DNA of 64,000 nt from Plecoglossus altivelis (taxonomy: Eukaryota; Chordata; Actinopteri; Osmeriformes; Plecoglossidae). Both the position numbers and the translations under genes were made by a program. Positions within the stretch are counted from its first letter, which is position 1. Every line of letters begins with the position of its first letter. The notes under the pieces were generated by a model. The model did not search any database and was not told where the DNA came from. It saw nothing but the letters and a program-made list of their open reading frames with translations. Of this stretch, positions 37,115-47,229 are shown piece by piece. The stretch covers positions 13,609,844 through 13,673,843 of the forward strand of contig BROE01000027.1 of NCBI GenBank assembly GCA_036571765.1, in the 5' to 3' direction.

Positions 37115-38754
37115 GTCAGGTGTGTGTATTTACACCTGTGTCCTATAATCATCAGGAGTTTGAACATCTCCAACCAGGGGAACCAATCAGAAGAGACCAA
37201 GAACACTCCTAGCCCTGGCAACCAGGTGAGACTGTTCCCATGACAACAGCAGCAGCATTGTCAAGCGGGAGCCCTTATGTTCATTCCAGACCATGTGTGG
37301 TGTGAAGCGTGCACTGATTGGCCCATGTGTTGCTCAGATGGACGACATCTTCGGAGCATCCGGGATCAATGGCCGGGAGAACGGCTCCTCTGCTCCTGCC
37401 TCACAGCCCAACAGAGTAAGACTGTACTGCCTAGCCCTAACCCTGCCTAACCCAAACCCTAACCCTAGCCCTAACCCTAGCCCTAACCCTAGCCCTAACA
37501 CTGCCTAACCCTGCCTAACCCTAACCCTGCCTAACCCTAGCCCTAACCCTAACCCTGCCTAACCCTGCCTAACCCTAACCCTGCCTAGCTCTAACCCTAA
37601 CCCTAGCCCTAACCCTAACACTGCCTAACCAACCCTAACACTGCCTAGCCCTAACCCTGCCTAACCTTAACCCTAGCCCTAACCCTGCCTAACCCTAGCC
37701 CTAACCCTAACCCTGCCTAACCCTAACCCTGCCTAACCCTAACCCTGCCTAACCCTGCCCAACCAGGTTCAGGTGACTAACCCTGTTCAGGTGACTAACC
37801 CTGTTCAGGTGACTAACCTTCTGTCTCCCCTCAGATGTCTCTGACCCTGGAGGAGAAGCAGCGTCTGGCTAAGGACCAGGAACAGGCAGCCAAGCTGAGA
37901 AGCCAGATGCCCCTTAACCCCCAGACTGTTACCCCAGCCACGCCCACCTCACAGGTACCACACACCCCAGCCACGCCCACCTCACAGGTACCACACACCC
38001 CAGCCAGACACACACACACACAAACACACACACACACCCCCCAGCCACGCACACACACACACACACACCCCAGCCAGACACACACACACACACACACACC
38101 CTAGCCACGCACACACATGATGCAGATTTTCCTTCTGTCTTGTGTTTCCTACAGGCTAAAGATCTGAGCAGCAGCCTGCTGGCCAGCATGCCCTCTCTGG
38201 GTAGCCTGTCCCTTTCCCCCTCCCCCCGACCAGGCCCCCTCCAGACCAGCCCCATGCCAGCCTTCCACTCCTCCAGACCCCCCTCCATCACCAACGGCTA
38301 CAACCCTGCTGGAGGCTTCCCTGCAGGGGGTCTAGCCATGCGGCCCTCTGGGCCCAGCCTGTACGGAGGCATGGCTACCACCACCAGCACGCCCAACTTC
38401 AGCTCCCTAACCCAGCCCCCATCTGGACCCCCTGGGAGGACCCCCGACATGTCTGCCCTGGACTCACTCTTTACACCCAACAAGCCCAAAGTCAGCCTCA
38501 ACCAAATGGCGCCCAAGCCCACCCCTGTGGCCGGCACCCCCTGGCTGGGCCAGTTTGGTACGGTCCAGCCCTCTCCTGCCCCCATGCAGCCTGCGCCACT
38601 TGCCATGGGGGGGGGCAGCGGCTTTGGCATGCAGGCCAACCCTTTCTTCAGCCCCCAGAACTTTGCCCCGCCCTCGGCTGCCCCCTCCGGCATACAAGGT
38701 GGTTTGAAACAAAGCGCCTCTGTCAACAACGATCTGAAAGATCTGTTTGGATAG
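29479..38754 (+). CDS. scyl2: scyl2, SCY1-like pseudokinase 2 (CVAK104)
   Basis: SCYL2 is a pseudokinase with HEAT repeats and a C-terminal clathrin/adaptor-binding tail, acting in endosome-Golgi clathrin traffic (family knowledge). Coding exons: 29479-29655 (exon from 29470), 29821-29978, [one or more lost in the N gap 31026-31422], up to 31530, 32694-32915, 33123-33236, 33502-33627, 33878-34054, optional 34252-34263, 35129-35251, 35796-35909, 36070-36202, 36341-36459, 36807-36907, 37156-37225, 37338-37415, 37835-37954, 38155-38754 (TAG). Start MESMLSKLKNTVTKVTADVT; VHGNLCPENIILNKSGAWKI is the degenerate catalytic loop (HGN in place of HRD) and GFDF replaces DFG. The HEAT region includes SFSRQLDQ and PTFANLIDYPSMKN. 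The tail holds MSALDSLFTPNKPKVSLNQM and ends NNDLKDLFG, the conserved SCYL2 terminus. All intact exon phases agree. Only the first part of the kinase-like domain is missing, because of the gap. Confidence 0.97.
29656..29760. repeat. 12-bp CAGTACCTGCAC repeat at scyl2 donor
   Basis: About eight 12-bp units start within 15 bases of the donor at 29656. Each carries a CAGTACCTG motif resembling the donor region (CAG-GTGTGTACCTG). Confidence 0.88.
29979..30056. repeat. (CA)n at scyl2 donor
   Basis: A near-perfect CA repeat begins at the donor itself (CACG-GTACACACAC). Confidence 0.95.
30105..31020. repeat. CT-rich GTCTCTCTCAGCCAGGCTCT repeat, degrading toward gap
   Basis: TCTCTGTCTC steps with recurrent TCTCAGCCAGGCTCTG. 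From about 30400 the sequence becomes irregular, as at an uncorrected contig end, and runs to the N gap. Confidence 0.8.
31026..31422. other. assembly gap (397 N) in scyl2
   Basis: Coding sequence of the SCYL2 kinase-like domain between the exon ending 29978 (after EESR) and VHGNL at 31423 is missing, so at least one exon lies here. Confidence 0.99.
31540..32690. repeat. 1.15-kb (CA)n-rich repeat in scyl2 intron
   Basis: CACACA with ATACACCACAC interruptions fills nearly the whole intron 31531-32693. Confidence 0.93.
33237..33490. repeat. TGACCCCTCACCCCTTCATC repeat starting at scyl2 donor
   Basis: Units of CCTCACCCCTTCATCACCCTGACC start immediately at the donor (ACCAAG-GTGACCCCTC) and fill the 265-bp intron. 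GTGACCCC-like junction copies are partly retained. Confidence 0.85.
34252..34263 (+). CDS. scyl2: candidate 12-nt microexon of scyl2
   Basis: GCTAGCAACATG is flanked by a pyrimidine-rich acceptor (CCCCCATGCTGCAG) and a strong donor (GTGAGTG). The upstream exon ends in phase 0 at 34054 and the next begins in phase 0 at 35129, so including it adds four residues (Ala-Ser-Asn-Met) between EPVQ and ILLIFLQ without shifting the frame. Optional inclusion is inferred. Confidence 0.55.
34415..34567. repeat. 16-bp GGTTATCCATGTATCA minisatellite
   Basis: About nine nearly identical units in a scyl2 intron. Confidence 0.93.
34618..35122. repeat. (TG)n / CCTCCATATTGATGG repeat before scyl2 acceptor
   Basis: About 16 alternating units of GTGTGTGTGTCCTCCAT and ATTGATGG or GTTGACGG, running into the acceptor (GTGTGTGTCCACAG) of exon 35129-35251. 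The other end of this intron is CA-rich. Confidence 0.93.
35252..35350. repeat. CTAGCCTAGCTACACTATGC repeat at scyl2 donor
   Basis: Degenerate CCTAGC and CTAGCTACACTATGC steps start at the donor (ACAG-GTGCCTAGCC) and resume after the MITE until about 35660. Confidence 0.85.
35361..35572. mobile_element. 212-bp hAT-type MITE
   Basis: The terminal inverted repeats are perfect at the ends (CAGGGGTCTCCAATCCTGGT on the left, its complement ending GAGACCCCTG on the right) and extend for about 40 bp. Flanks are identical 8-mers AGCTACAC (35353-35360 and 35573-35580), the target-site size of hAT elements. The surrounding array also contains AGCTACAC, so the duplication could partly be local repeat. 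There is no transposase, so the element is non-autonomous. Confidence 0.8.
36203..36310 (+). repeat. 23-bp repeat carrying scyl2 donor copies
   Basis: The unit GGGTGAGTAACACACCCTGA plus TCT starts with the real donor (CTGG-GTGAGTAAC), which then recurs at about 23-bp steps four more times. Every copy keeps GGTGAG. Confidence 0.9.
36448..36790 (+). repeat. 32-bp repeat carrying scyl2 exon end and donor
   Basis: CCTCAGCCAG-GTAGCTAATG, the exact junction of exon 36341-36459, is repeated about ten times with variants (GTAGGTAATG in some). The array fills the intron up to exon 36807. Confidence 0.93.
36940..37128. repeat. (TG)n with GTGCAGGTCAGGTG units
   Basis: TGTGTGTGTGCAGGTCAGG repeated about seven times. 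Each unit contains GCAG-GTCAGG, which resembles both an acceptor and a donor. Confidence 0.9.
37430..37770. repeat. degenerate telomere-like CCCTAA repeat in scyl2 intron
   Basis: CCTAACCCTAACCCTAGCC and CTGCCTAACCC variants fill most of the intron 37416-37834. This could be an interstitial telomeric-type array or a related minisatellite. Confidence 0.8.
37932..38010 (+). repeat. 33-bp duplication of scyl2 exon end and donor
   Basis: The exon 3' end with its donor (CCACCTCACAG-GTACCACAC) is copied once exactly at +33 bp and then decays into (CA)n. Using the second donor would add 11 residues in frame. Confidence 0.9.
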
Positions 38755-41380
38755 AATCTCATCCAATCATGGGACAGTGTTCTTCAGGGAACACATGCTG
38801 TCTGAGCCCCAGGTGGACGAAGGAGGCAGGAACAACAATCTGGATGGAAATAACATCCAACAAAGAAAGTTGCTGATTGTGTCTTTTATCCTAATTGGCT
38901 GGAACTGTGGTAGTGTCTTTAATCCTGATTGGCTGGAACTGCTGGAACGTCTGCTGAAACTCTTTTCTTACTGAAGACATATGGGTGTGGCCAGAGGGAT
39001 CAGAGGGTGTGGCCAGAGGGATCAGAGGGTGTGGCCAGAGGGATCAGAGGGTGTGGCCAGAGGGTGGGATCAGTTACTAACAGGAAGTGACAACAAATCA
39101 ATTTAAAACATTTTTTTACCTCTAAGTGATGTGAGTTTCCATAGTGTGCTGTCTATGGTGGGAGGTCTCCCAGACAGTCTATGGGAGGAGGTCTCCCAGA
39201 CAGTCTATGGTGGGAGGTCTCCCAGACAGTCTATGGTGGGAGGTCTCTCAGACAGTCTATGGTGGGAGGTCTCCCAGACAGTCTATGGTGGGGGGTCTCC
39301 CAGACAGTCTATGGTGGGGGGTCTCCTAGACAGTCTATGGTGGGAGGTCTCTCAGACAGTCTATGGTGGGAGGTCTCCCAGACAGTCTATGGGGGGAGGT
39401 CTCCCAGACAGTCTATGGTGGGAGGTCTCCCAGACAGTCTATGGTGGGAGGTCTCTCAGACAGTCTATGGTGGGAGGTCTCCCAGACAGTCTGGACAGCA
39501 GACTGGCAGTGATGTCAGAGCAACATGAGTGGATCTCTTCCTGAGTTCCTCTTTTGTGGATGTGTCTGGGTCCTGACCCCTCTTCTCCCTGTGTCCCTCT
39601 CTCTCTCTTCCTATACCTCCATCTCTCTCACTCTCTCTTCCTATACCTCCATCTCTCTCACTCTCTCTTCTCCCTCAGCCCTGGGTGAATCCTGCTTTTA
39701 CTGACTTGGTGGTGTTGTGTTTCCTGAGACGCAGACAGAGGTGCATGTGAGAGCGTGAGAGAGCGTGAGAGAGCGTGAGAGAGCGTGAGAGAGCGTGAGA
39801 GAGCGTGAGAGAGCGTGTGAGAGCGTGTGAGAGCGTGTGAGAGCGTGTGAGAGCGTGTGAGTGCGTGAGAGAGCGTGAGAGAGCGTGTGAGAGCGTGTGA
39901 GTGCGTGAGAGAGCGTGTGAGTGCGTGTGAGAGCGTGTGTGAGAGCGTGTGTGAGAGCGTGTGTGAGAGCGTGTGTGAGAGCGTGTGTGAGAGCGTGTGT
40001 GAGAGCGTGTGAGAGCGTGTGAGAGCGAGTGTAACCAGAGAGGGTTTGTGAGAGACATTCAGGAACGGAACCAGATCTGTTGATAAACTAAGTGGAAATA
40101 GAATCTGTAGCTCCTCTTAGATTTCCCTGTTCCTCTCCCTGTTCCTCTTCCTGTTGGACGGCCATCTTGAGAAGGTCAACTGCAGTTGTGATGTGCAGTT
40201 CTCCATGTTGCTTACAAACCATGTATCAATTAACTTATTGACTGACAATGATTTTATTCCATTCATCAAGCATACCTGCGCTGTCAAAACAAACGCTTTT
40301 TAACCAGTTCACTGTTTGTTTGAAATCATTTAATAATATTAAGGTTCCTCTTTTTCCTCTACTGAGGATGGGTTTTTTTGTGTCTAAAAAGGGACCAAAC
40401 ATTCTTGGTGACATGAGTAAACAAAATCTTTTTCTATATAAATATAACTTTGTAAAGGGAGTGTCTCTTGAAGTAAACACCAGGTGTGGCTAGGATGTTC
40501 GCTGAGATGATAAAGGATAACCTGTAACCTGAAGGGTAACCTGTAACCTGCAGGATAACCTGCAGGGTAACATGAAGGATAACCTGCAGGATAACCTGAA
40601 GGGTAACCTGCAGGATAACCTGCCTGCCTGGATGATCGTGAGGCCTTCAAGGAGGGTTGTGCAATATTGGCTGAGGAAGAGGTGGGGGGGCACGAGACTA
40701 CCACCCTGTTTGTCTCCCCCCCCAGTCAGAGGGGTGAGGATTGTCTCTCCCCCCCAGTCAGAGGGGTGAGGATTGTCTCTCCCCCCAGTCAGAGGGGTGA
40801 GGATTGTCTCTCCCCCCCCAGTCAGAGGGGTGAGGATTGTCTCTCCCCCCCAGTCAGAGGGGTGAGGAGGGGTCCAACACGGAGTTTGTCATGTGTGTGT
40901 TTTTACTGTATCGTTTTACCCACCAGTTAGAGTTCAAATGAAGGAAAGTGTTGTTGATTATTGTTGGATACCTTTAGCTTGCATCTCTGAATGGTATGTG
41001 CTGTTTCACAGGCTGGAGGGTGTGACCTATGACCCTGAATAGGGGGGGTGACCTACGACCCTGAATAGGGGGTGTGACTTATGACCCTGAATTGGGGGGT
41101 GTGACCTACGACCCTGAGCAGGGTTTCCGGATCATCTCGCTGGTTCTCTGAGGACTGATGTCCTGCTGGCTCCTGCTACACTTCCTGTTTCTTCAGCTTG
41201 TCTGCTGACAAACCTGTAAATATATATATGAAAATACAGTCTAATATTCTAAGTGATGTGTGTGTGTTTATTTCAGTTTGTAGAAGATGAGTCGTGAATC
41301 TCCGGGGCATTCATGTTCACCTCTCCTGCGTTCAGATACCACAGCAGTGGGGACTGTCTTCCAGTTGAAAAGAGCATCAC
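38755..41380 (+). other. scyl2 3' UTR and downstream flank with minisatellites
   Basis: There is no further coding sequence. Arrays seen: 38990-39065 (20 bp, GTGTGGCCAGAGGGATCAGA), 39155-39495 (about 25 bp, TCTATGGTGGGAGGTCTCCC), 39745-40030 (GAGAGCGTGA/GTGAGAGCGT), 40505-40620 (GGATAACCTGCAG), 40715-40865 (about 33 bp, CCCAGTCAGAGGGGTGAGGA), 41015-41120 (GTGACCTACGACCCTGAATA). I saw no clear AATAAA on +, so the transcript end is not placed. Confidence 0.7.
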
Positions 41381-41403
41381 TCCATTCAAAATATGACAAC
41401 TAT

Positions 41404-41409
41404 TTTATT
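41404..41409 (-). terminator. candidate polyadenylation signal of WWE gene B
   Basis: TTTATT on + reads AATAAA on the minus strand, about 270 bp past the gene B stop. A GGTTAG-rich minisatellite (41425-41590) lies between them. Confidence 0.55.
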
Positions 41410-41676
41410 TGGGTACTGAAAGTAAAAGGTTAGTTAGAAATGGTTAGGGTTAGTTAGAAAGAGGTAGGGTTAGTTAGAGAGGGTTGGATGAAAGGATTAG
41501 TTAGAGAGGGTTGTATGAAAGGGTTAGTTAGAGAGGGTTGTATGAAAGGGTTAGTTAGAGAGGGTTGTATGAAAGGGTTAGTTAGAAAGTATTCCAGTCT
41601 TAAACATAATAAAGAGGTTCTCAGTTGTTGGCAGTTTAGGATTCTCCCTTCAGTGACTGGGCAGTATCGGAGGTAG

Positions 41677-42385
41677 TCATTGGTCAAGACGTTGAACAGC
41701 TCTGGTGGTATTGGTGGAAAGGTTCCTCTGGGTCATGGCTGTGGAAGACAGGAAGTGACATCATATAGCAGCAGGTTTCAGAGAAGCACAGCTGGTGAAT
41801 GAAGCTAACTAAACTGAGGAGAGCAGAGATTTAAAGTTAAAAAAGTACAAATATGTTGGTTCTCTACTCTAGAACATCTTTTAGTATCAGTACTATACTT
41901 CACTATTCTTGTTGCATTTTCAGTCCAGCCTCATTACTTACATCTTTATATTTGGTCGTTGAGTGTCTTGTTGTTATGTCCTGGCTGTCATGCATAGCAA
42001 ATGTAAGCTAGTCTGCAAAACCAGCATGCTACACAGCTAAAGACAAGATGAATATTGTCCCCCAGAAAGGACTTGATGATAAATCCTCTATTGCATGTTG
42101 CTATTCTTTACTCAGATGTGTTTAGGCTTAACTGCTCTCCTCATTACTCCACTGTCTGACAAGTACAAATTTGAAAAGTAAAAAAAAAGAGAAAAGAATG
42201 CTTGCAAAAGGTCAAAAACTAAATATTCCAAACATCTTGTGAAAAACAGCTTGTATGCCGAGGTGACCTACCAGAGAAGCAGAGCTGGTAAGAGAAGCTT
42301 CTGGAAGAGAAGGTGATGGAACCTGTTGGACTATTCTGGTAGCTGGTCTCTATGTCCTGGCTGGACACACTGCAGCCACTCTGCA

Positions 42386-42445
<60 letters not shown>

Positions 42446-43437
42446 GCTTTTCATCCAAACCAACACACGGTGCAGACAGAAGTACACTAGATGATTACAG
42501 ATCAGCAGCGTCAAGTATTTCTGGCCAGAGCCATGCAACAGTTGACCTGACAGTGTAAAGTAACCACGTCAGCTACCAGCCAATCAGTAACATAGCTGTC
42601 ACCATCCTGTATCCCTTCACCCCACCTGCTCCATCACAGGTAGGAGGTAGATCTCACCTTGCTGTACTCCTGCCAGCTTCCATCCATGTCTCTGAAGAGC
42701 CATCGTGGACCAGCCCTGTGGAACAACAGCTCTCAGCCACCAGGTATGCACAGCTTTTTGGAAAGTCTTGTTAAATGTCCTAAAAGACCTCTGTTTAGTT
42801 AAGACCTTCCCCATCTAGCCTGTCCCCCCCAAGACGAACAGTTACCATGGCTACCGGGATCCCATCGGACCGGTTGGTGTTATTATGGGATGTTAACTAC
42901 CTGGTGGTCTGCAGGTGTCTCTGGCTTCTCCTCACCGCTCGGCGAGTTCCAGTGGAGACGTTGGTCTGGGACATTCCTACGCCAGAGGAGGAACACAGAC
43001 CCACATTCCTGTGAGTAAACAGCACCCAGACATGCACAGAGAAGTGTTGTGCGTGTACCTGTGAAGGTGCGTGTACCTGTGGAGGTGCGTGTACCTGTGG
43101 AGGTGCGTGTACCTGTGGAGGTGCGTGTACCTGTGGAGGTGCGTGTACCTGTGGAGGTGTGTGTACCTGTGAAGGTGCGTGTACCTGTGGAGGTGTGTGT
43201 ACCTGTGAAGTTCAGCGTGTAACGGAATCTCCCAGCTCTAAAGCAGAGCTGACCCTGAGGGTTGCGTTGATATTGTGTTTCAATAGCAGCACTGTCATAT
43301 GAGCAAGTCTGCAAACACATGGACACACCAGAAGTATTTGTATTGCCTAGTCAACAAGCACGTCACAGACGGCTTCACATTAAAGAGCATTAGATCCAAG
43401 GTACATCCTCAAGGAAGACCAGGAGATGGTCTCATGA

Positions 43438-43469
<32 letters not shown>

Positions 43470-43560
43470 ACATGGGCTTAGCTCTATGTACACACACATC
43501 ATACACCACATGGGCTTAACACTATACACACACACACACCACATGAGCCTAACTATACAC

Positions 43561-43591
<31 letters not shown>

Positions 43592-46500
43592 TCCTAACCC
43601 ACATGGCCAGGATCGTATTCTATCTGAGCAGACTGATAAAATGACCCCACAATCTGAACCAGGAGCTACAGACTCACATATGCCTGGTATTCTTTCCACA
43701 CTCCTTCTTCACCCATGTACTCCCACATGACACCAGCAGAGGGCACCAGAAGGGGGGCAGGACTGAAAAGAGAACCACAGGCTATATTACTGATAGAATA
43801 GTCTGCCAGTCTGCCAAGCTGCTTTATAACTGAGCAAGGAGAGGAGGAGACAGCAGTTAGACAGGAATGAAGTGGTCTGGATGGAGGAAGTAGATATGAA
43901 TACCTGATGTTCACTGAGAGGAGAGTATTGAACTTGGGACGTCGTCGTACGTTCCTTAGCACACGGGTGCTCTGGTTGGTCTGCGTCATCGCTGAGGGAG
44001 GAACAACAACGATGAAGAAATACTGAGACCAGAGCAAGATTAAGACTGGTAGAGGACTGCTGCCCTGATAACCATGACATTTATCTGATCTCACCTGATC
44101 ATGACCTCCATCTGGTGCCTCACCTGAGAAGTTGAGGCAGTAGGACTGGTGACTCACCTGAGAAGTTGAGGCAGTAGGACTGGTGACTCACCTGAGAAGT
44201 TGAGGCAGTAGGACTGGTGACTCACCTGAGAAGTTGAGGCAGTAGGACTGGTGACTCACCTGAGAAGTTGAGGCAGTAGGACTGGTGCCTCACCTGAGAA
44301 GTTGAGGCAGTAAGACTGGTGACTCACCTGAGAAGTTGAGGCAGTAGGTCTGGTGACTCACCTGAGAAGTTGAGGCAGTAGGACTGGTGACTCACCTGAG
44401 AAGTTGAGGCAGTAGGACTGGTGACTCACCTGAGAAGTTGAGGCAGTAGGACTGGTGACTCACCTGAGAAGTTGAGGCAGTAGGTCTGGTGACTCACCTG
44501 AGAAGTTGAGGCAGTAAGACTGGTGACTCACCTGAGAAGTTGAGGCAGTAGGTCTGGTGACTCACCTGAGAAGTTGAGGCAGTAAGACTGGTGACTCACC
44601 TGAGAAGTTGAGGCAGTAGGTCTGGTTCCTCACTTTGAACTGGAAGCTTCCCTGAGGATTCTGGATGAACTGCTGCTCCAAGTCTTTGCTGCTGACAGAG
44701 GCTCCCTGCAAAGGGGTGCTGGGCGAGAGAGGGAGGAGAGAAGAGGCTGTAGAGAGAGAGAGTAAAGGAACGAGAGACTGGTAAAGACTAGAGAAGGAAA
44801 TGTCGGGTCGACAGAGAGGTAGTATATACAGCAGAAGGTAAGACAGAGAGGTAAAAGCACAAGACGAGAGGTTAAACAGCAGGAGACCAAACGTACAATG
44901 CCAGACCAGAGAGCGAGTTAAAAGACATAGATTGGTAAGACAGACAGAGAGGTAGAGGAGGTAGAGAGGGACAGAGAGGTAGAGAGAGATAGAGAGACCA
45001 GTAATTAGAGAGTAGGTCAAAGCAGCAGAAACCAACCAGGTATAGACAGCGATGATGGTAGAGACCAGAGAGGTAACAGACCAGCGAGAGGTAAAGAGAG
45101 AGAGATGGGTAGAGACAGAGAGGGGTAGAGCACAGAGAGGTAGAGACAGAGAGGTAGAGACAAAGAGGTAGAGAGAAATCAGAATAAGGCCAAATGAAGA
45201 CTTTGTGTGAGTAGGTGTATGAATATGTAAATGTGGATTTGAAGCATAACTCTGTCTTACTAACCTCCTAAGTGACTCACCTTTGACCCATATTCACACC
45301 ACAACCTGTCATCTCTGAAGTACCAGCCCACGTCCTCTGATTGGCCGGCTGGCAGGAAGCTGAGTCTCTACTTAGTGGGTCTGTGTGTTGTGTTCATCCT
45401 GTCCAAAGTCACATGTTACACCTGTCTGAACCACCACACACACGCACACCATTCGCACACACACAGCTTCAGTCCCATGTTGAAGGTTGCATATGAGAGG
45501 GGGACAGGTGAGGTGGACAGGTGAGGTGAGATGGACAGGTGAAGGGGACAGGTGAGGTGAGATGGACAGGTGAGGTGAGGAGGACATGTGAGGTGAGGTG
45601 GACAGGTGAAGTGAGGGGGACATGTGAGGTGGACAGGTGAAGGGGACATGTGAGGTGAGGTGGACAGGTGAAGGGGACATGTGAGGTGAGGTGGACAGGT
45701 GAAGGGGACATGTGAGGTGAGGTGAACAGGTGAAGGGGACAGGTGAGGTGAGGTGGACAGGTGAGGTGAGGAGGACATGTGAGGTGAGGTGGACAGGTGA
45801 AGTGAGGAGGGTGACAGCGTGATTGACAGTAGAGACGCGGTGCAGGAGCAGAGTTCTAGCACAGTGAGAGAGTCATGCAGGCAATGCGAGCGTTTATGCT
45901 CAGCCAAACGTATAATACCTAACCCCTTACGTATTTGTAGAGAAGGACAGGTGAAGGGGACATGTGAGGTGAGGTGGACAGGTGAAGGGGACAGGTGAAG
46001 GGGACATGTGAGGTGAGGTGGACAGGTGAGGTGAGGTGAGGTGGACAGGTGATGTGAGGAGGACAGGTAAGGGGGACAGGTGAAAGGGACAGGTGAGGAG
46101 GACAGGTGAGGTGGACAGGTGAGGTGAGGAGGACAGGTGATGTGAAGAGGACAGGTGAAAGGGACAGGTGAAAGGGACAGGTGAGGAGTACAGGTAGACG
46201 TGCAACACCACACTGACCTGCTGGAGGTGTTGAGGGTGATCCCAGCAGCTCCAGGCTGACAGTAATGTGCCTCGATCACATGTTGGTTGGCGATACGAAG
46301 CCAGCTCCCATCTTCAAACAACTGCCACTCAAAATGGCTCCCACTTGCTAGCAGGTTAACAGTGAAATGTTAGATCCAGTGGATTGTATTGTTGTAAACA
46401 GAACAAACCATTCAATTGTCCCTTCAAAAAAAGGATAAGTGTCAATGTGATAGTATCTCTCTAACAAGTGACTCACCTGGGGAAGTGTGGATGTAACTAG

Positions 46501-46789
46501 GAGTGGCAGAGGGGAAATTCACCTCTTCCTCTTCGTCTTCGTCATACTGCTATTTAAAAGCTTTATATTATCCTATTGCACTGCCTGGTCATTAGGCTGT
46601 GGCATGTAACTTTTTAAGAGTCCTCTGAAAGTAAATATAAATGTATGTATATAGCCCAACTTAGTTTAGGTGTTTTGTAATGTAAAGATAAGTGTCCATA
46701 CAGAGCTAACAGGCAGGAGATACACTTACCCTATGTGTGTGGTTAATACCGAAGAATGACTCAATGCTAGACACTGTAATGCGATACAT
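41677..46789 (-). CDS. WWE gene B: multi-WWE protein related to PARP12/ZAP, no catalytic domain
   Basis: Exons in transcript order: 46789-46730, 46549-46477, 46347-46218, 45365-45281, 44705-44600, 43991-43904, 43762-43678, 43308-43203, 42976-42901, 42715-42658, 42380-42272, 41738-41677 (TGA). They total 1038 nt (345 residues), and phases agree throughout. After a short acidic N-terminus (QYDEDEEEEV) come four WWE-type units: HFEWQLFEDGSWLRIANQHV; VGWYFRDDRLWCEYGSK then SSKDLEQQFIQNPQGSFQF; VMWEYMGEEGVWKEYQAY then AAIETQYQRNPQGQL; and PRWLFRDMDGSWQEYSK then SQDIETSYQNSPTGS. Several end in a shared basic tail (AMTQTNQSTRVLRNVRRRP). WWE domains of ZAP, PARP11-14 and DTX/RNF146 bind ADP-ribose chains, so a reader role in antiviral ADP-ribosylation is inferred. 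No PARP domain follows; the last exon ends in TGA. The first exon (MYRITVSSIES) is the least certain. Same strand and same style as gene A, so a tandem paralogue. Confidence 0.85.
42385..42440. repeat. (CA)n, sense-strand (TG)n before a gene B acceptor
   Basis: A clean CA repeat on +. On the gene B sense strand it is (TG)n ending GTGTGGTGCAG, the acceptor of exon 42380-42272. Confidence 0.95.
43055..43210 (-). repeat. 18-bp repeat derived from gene B exon end and donor
   Basis: On the sense strand the unit is CTCCACAGGTACACGCAC. The true junction (AACTTCACAG-GTACACAC) is its first copy, and about eight more follow, each keeping CACAG-GTACAC. Confidence 0.92.
43440..43590. repeat. (CA)n blocks with CACATGGGCTTA units
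   Basis: Three or four CA blocks separated by CACCACATGGGCTTAGC-like spacers, in a gene B intron. Confidence 0.88.
44105..44628 (-). repeat. 34-bp repeat derived from gene B exon end and donor
   Basis: On the sense strand each unit reads CTACTGCCTCAACTTCTCAG followed by GTGAGTCACCAGTC. The first copy is the real end of exon 44705-44600. About 15 copies follow over 520 bp, all with an intact GTGAGT donor. Confidence 0.95.
44720..45180. repeat. GA-rich intron with GAGAGGTAGAGA steps
   Basis: A loosely repeated purine-rich stretch in gene B; on the sense strand it is a polypyrimidine tract before the acceptor at 44706. No coding content. Confidence 0.7.
45490..46200. repeat. GGACAGGTGAGGTGA minisatellite in gene B intron
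   Basis: Two blocks (45497-45815, 45945-46195) of 10-25 bp steps made of GGACAGGTGA, GGGGACATGTGA and GGTGAGGTGA, separated by 120 bp of unique DNA. Long Ser/Pro/His frames on the minus strand are artefacts. Confidence 0.9.
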
Positions 46790-47013
46790 AAAACATTTCA
46801 TATAAACCCACTATGACAGAACTTGGAACGCAACAAATCTACTCGTCAGTATTTATACCATGGACAATAATAAGCATTTCTTATCGCTAATTCTTCCTTT
46901 CAAGCTGAATGTGATCACGTTTAAAATTTTAAACAAACTTACTTTCATGAAGTCAAACAGCAGAGTCGAAGTCGACCGCCGTAAACATGAACGTGTCACA
47001 ATTTGCACAAATT

Positions 47014-47027
47014 ACTTTCGTTTTCGA
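47014..47027. promoter_or_regulatory. ISRE-like element upstream of gene B
   Basis: ACTTTCGTTTTCGA contains the TTTCNNTTTC core of interferon-stimulated response elements (one mismatch in the 5' AG dinucleotide), about 225 bp upstream of the gene B start codon. Function is inferred. Confidence 0.4.
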
Positions 47028-47220
47028 TTCTGCGGGTTTTGTGTTTGAAACGTACCACGGATTCCTTAAGGTTCTTTTCACTTGAAGCAAGTCCAAATCG
47101 AGCTTCTTTTGTAGGTTAACTAGCATAACTAGCAAGCTCACCAGTCTTGTTTATTGTTAGGGTAGGTGTTCGTGACTTGCCAACAACCACGACCAACCAG
47201 GAACGGTGTGTAATCAAATA

Positions 47221-47226
47221 TTTATT
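47221..47226 (-). terminator. candidate polyadenylation signal of WWE gene A
   Basis: TTTATT on + reads AATAAA on the minus strand, about 800 bp past the gene A stop and about 430 bp before the gene B start codon. Confidence 0.45.
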
Positions 47227-47229
47227 GAA

